Assembly (NCBI GenBank): GCA_913058135.1
Contig: CAJXPR010000028.1
Span: forward strand, 1 to 34,337
Reading direction: 5' to 3'
DNA from: an uncultured Gammaproteobacteria bacterium
Lineage (GTDB): Bacteria > Pseudomonadota > Gammaproteobacteria > Pseudomonadales > Pseudohongiellaceae
DNA: 34,337 bases
Below, one piece after another: positions 1-7,906 of the stretch (positions within the stretch are counted from its first letter, which is position 1; each line of letters opens with the position of its first letter). The notes below the pieces were generated by a model. That model was not told the origin of the DNA. It saw only the letters and a list, made by a program, of their open reading frames with translations, and searched no databases. Made by a program: the position numbers and the translations under genes.

Positions 1-225
1 GTTCGGACCTTTTACTTCAAACAGTACACGACCGTGTGCCTTGGCAAACAGTGTGTGATCTTTACCAATACCGACATTGGTGCCGGCGTGGAAGCGTGTA
101 CCACGCTGACGAACAATGATGTTACCAGCCAGAACCTGCTCGCCGCCGAATCGTTTTACACCCAGTCGTTTGGATATCGAATCGCGACCGTTACTGGTAC
201 TACCGCCTGCCTTTTTATGTGCCAT
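1..225 (-). CDS. rpmA: 50S ribosomal protein L27, 3' end cut by window edge
   Basis: L27 is a large-subunit ribosomal protein whose N-terminus reaches the peptidyl transferase centre. The visible 75 residues start [16 protein letters not shown] and continue through KRFGGEQV and GNIIVRQRG, all hallmark L27 segments. The family is about 85 residues long, so roughly ten C-terminal residues and the stop lie outside the window. The ATG at 225 is preceded by a GGGAG ribosome-binding site. It lies 19 bp after the rplU stop, the standard rplU-rpmA operon, so it is probably co-transcribed from the promoter upstream of rplU. Identification is essentially certain. Confidence 0.97.
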   Translation of the reverse strand, partial: MAHKKAGGSTSNGRDSISKRLGVKRFGGEQVLAGNIIVRQRGTRFHAGTNVGIGKDHTLFAKAHGRVLFEVKGPN

Positions 226-244
226 GATCTACTCCCGGACTGAA

Positions 245-556
245 TCAGCCCTTGATACCTGTGATGCGAACTTCCGTAAACCACTGACGGTGGCCCTGAC
301 GCTTACGGTAGTGCTTACGACGGTTGAATTTGATGATTGTCACTTTCGGCGCGCGGCCCTGAGCAATCACTTCCGCGGTTACGGTGCTGCCATCTACGTA
401 AGGCGCGCCAATCTTGACGGACTCGCCTTCACCTACCATCAGCACTTTGTCAAAATTGATCTTCTCGCCAGTCGGAACTTCAATCTTTTCCAACTTCAAG
501 GTCTCGCCTTCAACAACCCGGTGCTGTTTGCCACCACTTTCAATAACCGCGTACAT
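245..556 (-). CDS. rplU: 50S ribosomal protein L21
   Basis: L21 binds 23S rRNA in the large ribosomal subunit. The 103-residue product begins [14 protein letters not shown] and contains the L21 signature near the C-terminus ([16 protein letters not shown], about residues 77-92). The length equals that of the E. coli protein. The ATG at 556 has a GGAG ribosome-binding site six bases upstream. It is the first gene of the rplU-rpmA operon and diverges from ispB across a 278-bp intergenic region holding one promoter for each direction. Confidence 0.98.
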   Translation of the reverse strand: MYAVIESGGKQHRVVEGETLKLEKIEVPTGEKINFDKVLMVGEGESVKIGAPYVDGSTVTAEVIAQGRAPKVTIIKFNRRKHYRKRQGHRQWFTEVRITGIKG

Positions 557-666
557 ATGAAACTCCAGTATTTGGGACCCTGGCCTGCTTCCCTGTCAAC
601 TGCAGGGGACCGCAAACCTGTAGCACCGCGGCCATGGCCGTTGCGCTCTAATCTATAAGGGCGGGC

Positions 667-695
667 ATTTTACGAGAAGCTGACGCCACTGGCAA
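667..695 (-). promoter_or_regulatory. sigma70-type promoter for rplU-rpmA
   Basis: Read on the minus strand there is a -35 element TTGCCA (690-695), a 17-bp spacer and a -10 element TAAAAT (667-672). Both hexamers match the housekeeping consensus at five of six positions. The start codon of rplU lies about 110 bases downstream. The rest of the 278-bp rplU/ispB gap shows no other gene. Confidence 0.75.
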
Positions 696-760
696 GCATT
701 TCTCACTGATTTATGCATAGTATGGGACACTGTGTCAGCCGCGCGGGATATCAGTGTGGC

Positions 761-789
761 TTGACAGCTTCGCGCTTCGCCCCTAGCAT
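761..789 (+). promoter_or_regulatory. sigma70-type promoter for ispB
   Basis: A perfect -35 hexamer TTGACA (761-766), a 17-bp spacer and a -10 element TAGCAT (784-789) precede ispB. The predicted transcript would start about 40 bases before the ATG at 835. This is the best promoter match on this side of the divergent region. Confidence 0.75.
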
Positions 790-834
790 GACCGCGCATT
801 CCCATGTCCAGCGTCCCCGAACGACGGTATACCC

Positions 835-1800
835 ATGCATAATACGATCCGCGCCGCCGTTGCGACCGACTTTGAGGCTGTCAACGCTTACATTGTCGAG
901 CAACTGCATTCCAATGTCGACCTGGTCGAAAACATTGGCCACTATATTATCAATGCTGGCGGCAAACGTATGCGGCCCATGCTGGTGCTGCTCAGTGCCA
1001 GAGGCTGCGGCGCTACCGGCGATGACGCAGTCAAACTGGCTGCCGTGATTGAATTTATCCATACGGCCACCCTGCTGCACGACGATGTTGTCGACATGTC
1101 GGCCATGCGTCGTGGACGACCTACCGCCAATGAACAGTGGAACAACCCGTCCAGCGTACTGGTTGGCGATTTCATCTATTCACGCGCGTTTCAGGTGCTG
1201 GTCAAGATCGGCAATATTGATGTCATGCAGGTTATTGCCGACACCACCAATATCATTGCCGAAGGCGAAGTACTGCAGCTATTAAACAAACACCGCACGG
1301 ATATCTCGGAAGCCGACTATATGCGCGTGATCCGGGACAAGACGGCGGTGCTGTTCGAGGCCGCCGCGTACTGTGGCGCCATAGTGGCCCGGGCTCCTGC
1401 AGATACCTGTCAGGCCCTGAAAGCCGCCGGCATGCATCTGGGACTTGCCTTTCAGCTGGTTGACGACGTACTGGACTACGACGGTGATGCCAGCGAAATG
1501 GGCAAGAACATTGGCGATGACCTGGCCGAAGGCAAGCCCACGCTGCCTCTTATCCACGCGCTGCAACACAGCAGTGGCGACGATCACGAGCTGCTGCGCC
1601 AAAGCATTATCAATGGTGGCCCGGAGAACCTGGATCAGGTAATCCGTATCATTCGCGGTACCGGCGCGCTGGAATACACCCGCCGGAAAGCGCGGGAACA
1701 GGCCGATCTGGCTGCGGCACAAGTCTCCACATTACCCGATTCAACATACCGTAAGTCCCTGTTGCAGATGTGCGAAATGGCTGTCGCACGGGTAAGCTGA
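835..1800 (+). CDS. ispB: octaprenyl (all-trans-polyprenyl) diphosphate synthase
   Basis: This enzyme extends farnesyl diphosphate with isopentenyl diphosphate to make the ubiquinone side chain. The 321-residue product is close to E. coli IspB (323). It has GGKRMRP at residues 42-48, the first Asp-rich motif DDVVD at 83-87 followed by RRGRPTAN, and the second Asp-rich motif DDVLD at 210-214. It sits divergently from rplU-rpmA, the conserved gammaproteobacterial arrangement. The ATG at 835 has only a weak ribosome-binding site but no better start exists before the conserved N-terminal helix. The exact chain length (C40 or another) cannot be read from sequence. An acyl-CoA synthetase gene follows after 49 bp and may be read through from the same promoter. 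Confidence 0.93.
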   Translation: MHNTIRAAVATDFEAVNAYIVEQLHSNVDLVENIGHYIINAGGKRMRPMLVLLSARGCGATGDDAVKLAAVIEFIHTATLLHDDVVDMSAMRRGRPTANEQWNNPSSVLVGDFIYSRAFQVLVKIGNIDVMQVIADTTNIIAEGEVLQLLNKHRTDISEADYMRVIRDKTAVLFEAAAYCGAIVARAPADTCQALKAAGMHLGLAFQLVDDVLDYDGDASEMGKNIGDDLAEGKPTLPLIHALQHSSGDDHELLRQSIINGGPENLDQVIRIIRGTGALEYTRRKAREQADLAAAQVSTLPDSTYRKSLLQMCEMAVARVS

Positions 1801-1849
1801 TCATGATATAACTCGGTGCACAAAAACCAGCGGAGGGGGGCACCGAACA

Positions 1850-3721
1850 ATGAGCAAACCGATACTCGACACAATGCCGGACATCGAGGCATTTGAACAA
1901 ACTCCGCTGCAAGAACAGTTTCCCGCACAAACGGCATTCGAGCTGATTGAACAAAGTGCGGCCCGTTATGGCGACGATCCGGCGCTGGATTTTCTCCTCA
2001 CTGGGCGGCGCGACGAGATCCCTCAGACGCTAACTTTCAATGATCTGGCCAATGTCACCCGACAAACCGCCAATCTGCTGAGCAGCCTGGGTTTGCAGGG
2101 TGATCAGGCCGTGTCATTGCTGCTACCGATGCTGCCCCAATCACATCCATTGATTCTGGGCAGCCAGCTTGCCGGCATCGCCAATCCGATCAACCCGCTG
2201 CTCGAACCTGGCCACATGGCTGAAATCATTCAGGCTGCAGACGCACGCATCATCGCCTGCCTGGCACCGTCGGATCATGTGCCGCTATGGGACAAGCTGC
2301 TGCATATTCTACCGTCACTTCCCGACGTACATACCATTCTGGTCGTACACCAGGCCGGTCTGACAGACCCCTGCAGCATGCCCGACATTCCCGGACGTGA
2401 TATCAAACTGATTGATTACAACGTGGCTGTCGCCGAGCAGGACAGCCGATCACTGACCCTGCCGCGTACGCTGAGCACTGACACCATAGCTGCGTGTTTC
2501 CACACCGGCGGCACCACCGGCAAGCCCAAGATAGCGCAACTGACTCACGGCAACATGGCTTACCTGGGGCAGCTGTCGCAGGTACTGAACTCACATCTCG
2601 GGCGGCAGACAGCACTTTGCGGCCTGCCGTTGTTCCATATATTCGGCGTTATTATCCTCGGCATTGGCGCGTTCGCGGCCGGCAACCGCATTGTCCTGAT
2701 GACACCCGCCGGTTTCCGCAACCCCGAGGTCATCAAAAACCTGTGGCACCATGTGGCTCGATTCAGGGCCAACAGTTTTGCGGCAGTGCCGACAGTCCTG
2801 ACGGCGCTGTCGCAGGTGCCGGTGGGAGATGAAGACATTAGCAGTCTGGAGCGCATCAACTCCGGTGCGGCACCGCTGTCGCCGGCGTTTGAGCAACGCT
2901 TTGAGGAAAAATACAAACTGTCGGTGACCAATGGTTACGGCATGACCGAAACCACATCGTTGATCACCCGCCCGCCCGAAGTTCAGCCGCCCGGCAGTGT
3001 GGGCCTGCGTCTGCCCTATTCCCGCGTCAGGATTGTTCAGCTGGATGGCACCGCCGTCAGCAAGGAATGCCGAACCGGCGAAAGCGGCGTCGTACTGGTC
3101 AGGGGACCTCAGGTTTTTGCCGGCTACAAAGCAGAGTCAGACAACGAGCAGGCCTGGATAGAGAAGCACTGGTTCAATACCGGCGACCTGGGCTACATGG
3201 ATGAGCAGGGCTTTCTGTATTTGACCGGGCGGGCAAAAGATCTGATTATCCGGGGCGGTCACAACATTGATCCGGAACTGATCGAAGAGCCCCTGAATCT
3301 TCATCCTGACGTGATTACCGCGACAGCTGTCGGCATGCCAGACCCCTACGCCGGCGAACTGCCGATGGCGTTTGTTGTAGTCAGGCCCGGCAGCACGGTC
3401 AAACCGCAGGAATTGCTGGCCTACTGTGAAGAAAAGGTGTCGGAACGGGCAGCCGTACCGAAACGTATAGAGATCATTGACGCCATGCCAATGACTGCGG
3501 TCGGTAAAATCTTCCGGCCGGCGTTGCGTCAGCAGATCAGCGCTGCCATCCTTCAGGAACATCTGGAACGCGAGCATATCAATGCTCTCGTGGAAACGCG
3601 GCTTGACAGCAAGAAAGGCATGACTGCCAAGGTGGTATTGCAGGATGCAGCGCGGCAAGAGGAAACCAGGGCGCTGCTGAGCCCCTACAATATCGATATC
3701 TCGGTCAGCGTTGAAAACTGA
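1850..3721 (+). CDS. AMP-forming acyl-CoA synthetase
   Basis: Members of this ANL superfamily activate a carboxylic acid to an acyl-adenylate and then to the CoA thioester. The 623-residue protein has the P-loop-like motif HTGGTTGKPK near residue 218, YGMTETT near 363, FNTGDLGY near 442, the hinge motif GRAKDLIIRGG, and the catalytic lysine in TAVGKIFRP near 552. It is longer than a typical 550-residue FadD, with a C-terminal extension of about 60 residues and an N-terminal extension. This resembles the roughly 630-residue AMP-binding proteins of proteobacteria whose substrate is not settled. A GGAGGGGGG ribosome-binding site precedes the ATG. It follows ispB by 49 bp and converges on the next gene with a 12-bp gap. 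The substrate is unknown. Confidence 0.85.
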   Translation: MSKPILDTMPDIEAFEQTPLQEQFPAQTAFELIEQSAARYGDDPALDFLLTGRRDEIPQTLTFNDLANVTRQTANLLSSLGLQGDQAVSLLLPMLPQSHPLILGSQLAGIANPINPLLEPGHMAEIIQAADARIIACLAPSDHVPLWDKLLHILPSLPDVHTILVVHQAGLTDPCSMPDIPGRDIKLIDYNVAVAEQDSRSLTLPRTLSTDTIAACFHTGGTTGKPKIAQLTHGNMAYLGQLSQVLNSHLGRQTALCGLPLFHIFGVIILGIGAFAAGNRIVLMTPAGFRNPEVIKNLWHHVARFRANSFAAVPTVLTALSQVPVGDEDISSLERINSGAAPLSPAFEQRFEEKYKLSVTNGYGMTETTSLITRPPEVQPPGSVGLRLPYSRVRIVQLDGTAVSKECRTGESGVVLVRGPQVFAGYKAESDNEQAWIEKHWFNTGDLGYMDEQGFLYLTGRAKDLIIRGGHNIDPELIEEPLNLHPDVITATAVGMPDPYAGELPMAFVVVRPGSTVKPQELLAYCEEKVSERAAVPKRIEIIDAMPMTAVGKIFRPALRQQISAAILQEHLEREHINALVETRLDSKKGMTAKVVLQDAARQEETRALLSPYNIDISVSVEN

Positions 3722-3733
3722 TCAGTGAACCCG

Positions 3734-4942
3734 TCATTCGATAAAGCGCACACTGAACCCGGCGCTGCTGGCGCGCAGGATGGAGTGGTTCTCCACGCGC
3801 CTGACACGGGACTGACCGGACCTGTAGGTCTGGTCACCCAACTCACGTAGTGCTACTGCCAGGTCCCTGGCTTCCTGAAACTGCTCCTCCTGCCCCAGTT
3901 CACGATAGGTCAACCCCAGGGCGAGGTAAAAGTCAGGCTCCAGTCGATTGCGCTGTATTGCTCGCTGGTAGTGCTTCTGTGCCTGCTCAAAATCCTGCTC
4001 ATTAAATGCAATATTGCCCAGCACATAGTGATAATAAGGATTGCGGTTGTTGTAGCGTTGCACGGCCCGGCGATAGCGCTCAGCTTCTTCTTCATTGCCC
4101 CGCAGCGAATAGAAGCGGGCAAGATTGTTGACGGCCGTGGGATAGTTTTTATCCAGCCAGGCCGCTTTCAGGTAACTGTACTTTGCCAGTTCATCATCGC
4201 CGGCAGTGTTCCAGGTGCTGCCCATGTTGTTCCAGGCAATGGCCAGATCCGGGTCGGTCTCCAGCGCATAACGAAACCACTGCAGCGCCTCATCAATACG
4301 TTGATTGACCAGATGATCAACAGCCACGTTATTAAAATAAAGTGCCAGTGCCTGTTGATCGGTAATCACTTCAGCGGTCTGCTGCTGCAATTGAACATCA
4401 GGCGTAAAATCGACAATGTACTGACTGCTGCCACCCAGGCTGCCCAGGGCATTGATATGCTCGCTTAGAACCAGCAATTCGCCGCGCCGGTCCCATTGCG
4501 GCCTGACCTGCGCAGTCTGATATTGCGCCTGCAACCCTTGATGACGAGCCATGGCGATATACAGATTGACCAGCGACAGGCAGTTGGCGCGCCGCTGCGC
4601 AAAGGCTTCGGCGGCGGTCAGGTTTGCGCTATCGTCATACTGGACATTAAGATGATCCGGGGAAAACAGCAACTCCTGCAGGCGAGCGACCAGATCCCAG
4701 CCGTCGAGATCTGGTTCTATATGCTGTGCCATGTAATCGCGCATGGCGGTGTCGACAGCCAGCAGGTCGATATCGGGAACCGATATGTCAGTACCCAGCA
4801 TGCGCTGTTCAAGGGCCGAATCAGGCTGAAACCCGGGATTGAGACTGAGCAGTTGGCACGCGGACAGCACCACTGCCGTGGCAACAGCCGACAGGGTGCG
4901 GGTCAGAGCCCGCCATGGAATATCTAACGCCAACGTTTGCAC
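3734..4942 (-). CDS. TPR-containing lipoprotein with transglutaminase-like domain
   Basis: The product has an N-terminal lipoprotein signal ending in VVLSAC, with the lipidated cysteine at residue 29, so it is probably anchored in the outer membrane. Residues about 100-180 look like a transglutaminase/cysteine-protease fold. A candidate triad is Cys121 in RRANCLSL, His162 in SEHIN and Asp178 in YIVDF. Residues about 205-370 are tetratricopeptide repeats (for example DPDLAIAWNNMGSTW and YYHYVLGNIAFNEQDFEQA), which suggest a protein-binding scaffold. Translation probably starts at the GTG at 4942, as no ATG lies before the lipobox. It lies 113 bp downstream of ETF-QO on the same strand. The biological role is unknown and the catalytic assignment is inference. 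Confidence 0.75.
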   Translation of the reverse strand: MQTLALDIPWRALTRTLSAVATAVVLSACQLLSLNPGFQPDSALEQRMLGTDISVPDIDLLAVDTAMRDYMAQHIEPDLDGWDLVARLQELLFSPDHLNVQYDDSANLTAAEAFAQRRANCLSLVNLYIAMARHQGLQAQYQTAQVRPQWDRRGELLVLSEHINALGSLGGSSQYIVDFTPDVQLQQQTAEVITDQQALALYFNNVAVDHLVNQRIDEALQWFRYALETDPDLAIAWNNMGSTWNTAGDDELAKYSYLKAAWLDKNYPTAVNNLARFYSLRGNEEEAERYRRAVQRYNNRNPYYHYVLGNIAFNEQDFEQAQKHYQRAIQRNRLEPDFYLALGLTYRELGQEEQFQEARDLAVALRELGDQTYRSGQSRVRRVENHSILRASSAGFSVRFIE

Positions 4943-5019
4943 CGATCTGCCTGCTCCCGATTTTATCTGTCTTATGGGTATCCAGACCGTGAATGCTGCA
5001 GGAATATTCCGGGGTAACA

Positions 5020-5040
5020 GGCGCAGACATTGCCTGCGCC
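5020..5040 (-). terminator. hairpin after ETF-QO, possible terminator
   Basis: Perfect 7-bp arms GGCGCAG and CTGCGCC are separated by a 7-base loop, starting about 15 bases after the ETF-QO stop codon. No clear U-tract follows on the minus strand, so it may be a weak or Rho-assisted terminator, or a processing hairpin. A perfect 10-bp palindrome, GGAATATTCC (5001-5010), lies next to it. Confidence 0.4.
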
Positions 5041-5055
5041 CGACCTCAATACGCC

Positions 5056-6720
5056 TTACATGTTCGGATAGCTGGGGCCACCACTACCCTCCGGTACCAC
5101 CCATTTGATGTTCTGCGCAGGGTCCTTGATGTCGCAGGTTTTGCAATGCACACAGTTCTGCGCATTGATCTGAAAGCGCTTGCCACCCTCGCCATCGTCC
5201 AGCACTTCATAGACACCCGCCGGGCAGTAACGTTGAGCGGGCTCGTCGTAGACCGGCAGATTGTGCTGAATCGGTATCGATGGATCGATCAGCTGCAAAT
5301 GACACGGCTGATCCTCGACATGATTGGTATTGGACAGGAACACCGACGACAATTTGTCGAAGGTGATCTTGCCGTCAGGTTTCGGGTAGTCAATTTTCGG
5401 GCACTCTGCTGCCGGCTTGAGCTGAGCGTAATCATGGGATTTATCATTGAAGGTCAGCGGGAAGCGGCCGGCAAATATATTGTGCTCGATAAAGCTCAGG
5501 CTGCTGCCAATCCAGAAGCCGAACTTGTGGAAACCAGCGCTGAAATTGCGGGTCTTGTGCAGTTCATCGTAAAGCGCAGAGGACTTCACGCGATCGCCGT
5601 ATTCGGTCAGGTCGTGACCCGGCTTGACGGACTCCTGCTGCAGGGACGCAAACAGCGATTCGGCCGCCAGCATACCTGAGCGCATGGCAGTATGGCTGCC
5701 CTTGATTTTTGCCGCATTCAGCGTACCGGCATCGCAACCGATCAGCAGACCGCCCGGAAAGCTCATTTTGGGCAGTGAATTGAGGCCACCCTTGTTAAGC
5801 GCCCGCGCCCCGTAACTCAGGCGCTTGCCGCCTTCGAGGTACTGGCGGATAACCGGATGCTGCTTGAATTTCTGGAACTCATCGAAGGGGCTGATATGTG
5901 GATTCTTGTAGCCCAGATCGACAATCAGTCCTAGATAAACCTGATTGTTCTCGGCGTGGTAAAGGAAACCGCCGCTGGAGCCGGCGTAGCTGGCACCAAT
6001 CATCGGGTAGCCGGCAGTGTGAACAACCTGCCCTTCCTTGTGCAGCTCAGCAGGAATCTCCCAGACTTCTTTCAGGCCGATGCCGTAGTGTTGCGGATCA
6101 CTGTCCTTGTCGAGTTCAAACCGGGCAATCAGCTCCTTGCCCAGGTGACCACGACAACCTTCCGCCAGAATCGTATATTTGGCATGAAATTCAAATCCGG
6201 GCTCATATGCGTCTTTTTTCTCGCCTTTGGCATCGACACCCATGTCCCCCGTGGCCACACCTTTTACGGTACCGTCGTCGTGGTACAGGATTTCAGCGGC
6301 GGCAAAACCGGGGAAAACCTCGGCGCCCAGTTCCATCGCCTGCTCAGCCAGCCAGCGGCAAAGATTGCCCAGTGAAATGATGTAGTTGCCATGATTGCGC
6401 ATGGGCTTGGGCACCAGCATATCAGGGAAACGGATGGATTTTTCTTCACCGGGCAGGTAATAGACATCATCGCCGGTCACCGCGGTATGCACGGGAGCAC
6501 CCTTCTCTTTCCAGTCAGGAAACAGTTCGTTCAGTGCGGAGGGTTCAAATACGGCACCGGACAGAATATGGGCGCCGACTTCGGAACCTTTTTCCAGCAC
6601 GCAAACGGAAATCTCTTTTTCTGCCTCCTGCGCCAGTTGTAACAGGCGGCAGGCAGTGGCCAGGCCAGCTGGTCCGGCCCCCACGATAACGACATCGACT
6701 TCCATTGACTCGCGTTGCAT
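5056..6720 (-). CDS. electron transfer flavoprotein-ubiquinone oxidoreductase
   Basis: ETF-QO takes electrons from reduced electron transfer flavoprotein, which is fed by acyl-CoA dehydrogenases, and passes them to ubiquinone at the membrane. The 554-residue protein matches the usual length. It has an N-terminal FAD-binding motif (VIVGAGPAGLATA, residues about 11-23), the SGAVFEPSALNELFP segment, and a C-terminal 4Fe-4S module with Cys499 (YCPAGVYEV) and Cys523, 526 and 529 (CVHCKTC). The ATG at 6720 has a GGGGGA ribosome-binding site at good spacing. Its presence explains how the acyl-CoA dehydrogenase at 18535-19749 can feed the respiratory chain. Genes for the ETF subunits themselves are not in the window. 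Confidence 0.96.
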   Translation of the reverse strand: MQRESMEVDVVIVGAGPAGLATACRLLQLAQEAEKEISVCVLEKGSEVGAHILSGAVFEPSALNELFPDWKEKGAPVHTAVTGDDVYYLPGEEKSIRFPDMLVPKPMRNHGNYIISLGNLCRWLAEQAMELGAEVFPGFAAAEILYHDDGTVKGVATGDMGVDAKGEKKDAYEPGFEFHAKYTILAEGCRGHLGKELIARFELDKDSDPQHYGIGLKEVWEIPAELHKEGQVVHTAGYPMIGASYAGSSGGFLYHAENNQVYLGLIVDLGYKNPHISPFDEFQKFKQHPVIRQYLEGGKRLSYGARALNKGGLNSLPKMSFPGGLLIGCDAGTLNAAKIKGSHTAMRSGMLAAESLFASLQQESVKPGHDLTEYGDRVKSSALYDELHKTRNFSAGFHKFGFWIGSSLSFIEHNIFAGRFPLTFNDKSHDYAQLKPAAECPKIDYPKPDGKITFDKLSSVFLSNTNHVEDQPCHLQLIDPSIPIQHNLPVYDEPAQRYCPAGVYEVLDDGEGGKRFQINAQNCVHCKTCDIKDPAQNIKWVVPEGSGGPSYPNM

Positions 6721-6798
6721 AGTCTGGTTTCCCCCTCACGTGCGTTTGCGAAATGCTAGCTTGACAACCAAGCGCCACTGCCGGACATCAACAGTGGT

Positions 6799-6817
6799 GT
6801 GCCCGCCGCGCGGGCAC
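6799..6817 (-). terminator. hairpin after the epimerase gene
   Basis: Arms GTGCCCGC and GCGGGCAC (8 bp, perfect, 3-base loop) begin 11 bases past the epimerase stop codon on the minus strand. No U-tract follows, so termination is uncertain. It separates the epimerase gene from the ETF-QO gene. Confidence 0.35.
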
Positions 6818-6827
6818 CGTATTATCC

Positions 6828-7742
6828 TCAATTCGACTCCGAATCGCAAAGGCAGGCTGCCAGTGCTGAGCGCAGATCGGGGTAACGGAATTCAAAACCC
6901 TCGGCTTGCAGTCGCGCGGGCTTGACATTCTGGCCGTGCAGCAGCAGCCGGTCGCCCATCTCGCCAAACATCAACTGCACCAGCGGCGCCGGCAAAGGCA
7001 GCACAGCAGGCCGGTTGACAGCCGCGGCCAATTCTCGGGTAAACGTGCGATTGCTGACCGATTCCGGTGCTGTGACATTGTAGACGCCGGATTCTGAATC
7101 ACCAGCCAGCAGAAAGCGGATGACGTTGATGACGTCTGTGCGGTGCACCCAGGACAGCATCTGCTGACCATCACCCAGACGCCCGCCCAATGCCAGCCGG
7201 AACATTGGCAACAGGCGACCCAGCATCCCGCCGCCCGGCCCCAGTACCACGCCCAGACGCAGCAGACACACCCGAATTCCCAGGGACTCCGCCTTGCGGG
7301 CTTCTTCCTCCCAGCGTTTGCACAACTGGTGGCTGAATTCATCATGTGCCGCAGAGGTCTCCGTGAGCGGCTCCGTGCCGTGGGCACCGTAGAATCCCAC
7401 AGCTGAGGCGTTGAGCAGCAGACCGGGGCGCTGCCTTAGCCGCTGACACAGCTGTACCAGCGCCCTGGTAGTCTCCAGCCGGCTACTCAGCAACAGACGT
7501 TTGCGTGCTCTGGTCCAGCGCTTGTCAGCAATGCCGGCCCCGGCCAGGTTGATGATGGCGTCAAACTGGCGATCCTGGTCGACTTCATCCAGGCTACGGA
7601 GCAATTCCGGCCGGGTGCCCAGCGTCAGCCGGGCCCGCGCATAGTCGCGCACCAGCACAGTGAGCTCGTGCCCCAACACCTGAAGCTCCTCGGTCAGACG
7701 GGCGCCGATAAAGCCGGTACCACCAGTGATCAGAATTCGCAT
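6828..7742 (-). CDS. TIGR01777/YfcH-type NAD-dependent epimerase-like protein
   Basis: This 304-residue protein belongs to the extended short-chain dehydrogenase group that includes E. coli YfcH and human SDR39U1. The Rossmann motif TGGTGFIG (residues 6-13) starts the protein. NLAGAGIADKRW and SAVGFYGAHG (active-site region) are typical, as is the C-terminal segment around LMFGEMGDRLLLHGQNVKPARL (DUF1731-like). E. coli YfcH has 297 residues. The ATG at 7742 has an AGGG ribosome-binding site eight bases upstream. The physiological substrate of this family is not known. It is upstream of ETF-QO on the same strand with an 107-bp gap. Confidence 0.88.
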   Translation of the reverse strand: MRILITGGTGFIGARLTEELQVLGHELTVLVRDYARARLTLGTRPELLRSLDEVDQDRQFDAIINLAGAGIADKRWTRARKRLLLSSRLETTRALVQLCQRLRQRPGLLLNASAVGFYGAHGTEPLTETSAAHDEFSHQLCKRWEEEARKAESLGIRVCLLRLGVVLGPGGGMLGRLLPMFRLALGGRLGDGQQMLSWVHRTDVINVIRFLLAGDSESGVYNVTAPESVSNRTFTRELAAAVNRPAVLPLPAPLVQLMFGEMGDRLLLHGQNVKPARLQAEGFEFRYPDLRSALAACLCDSESN

Positions 7743-7835
7743 GCATTAAACCCTTTGCGTCAGCATTCGGCCACAATTATGGCAAACCGCCCCCAGTTCC
7801 TCACAAATTGTCACAACAGTGAGCGCCACTTTTTT

Positions 7836-7854
7836 GATAACATTACAGTTATTC
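7836..7854. promoter_or_regulatory. AT-rich interrupted palindrome upstream of the TonB-dependent receptor, possible operator
   Basis: GATAAC and GTTATT are separated by six bases in the AT-rich leader of the receptor gene. It resembles a degenerate Fur-type operator, but only 10 of 19 positions match the GATAATGATAATCATTATC consensus, so iron control is a weak inference. The rest of the 164-bp intergenic region shows no gene. Confidence 0.22.
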
Positions 7855-7906
7855 CAAATAACCTGATCTTCATTTTTTATCGCAGGCACAAGGACTCTAA
7901 CCTACA

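Noticed and set aside
7836-7854. Fur box before the TonB-dependent receptor
   Set aside because: Only 10 of 19 positions match the consensus, so it is kept just as a palindrome, not as a Fur site.
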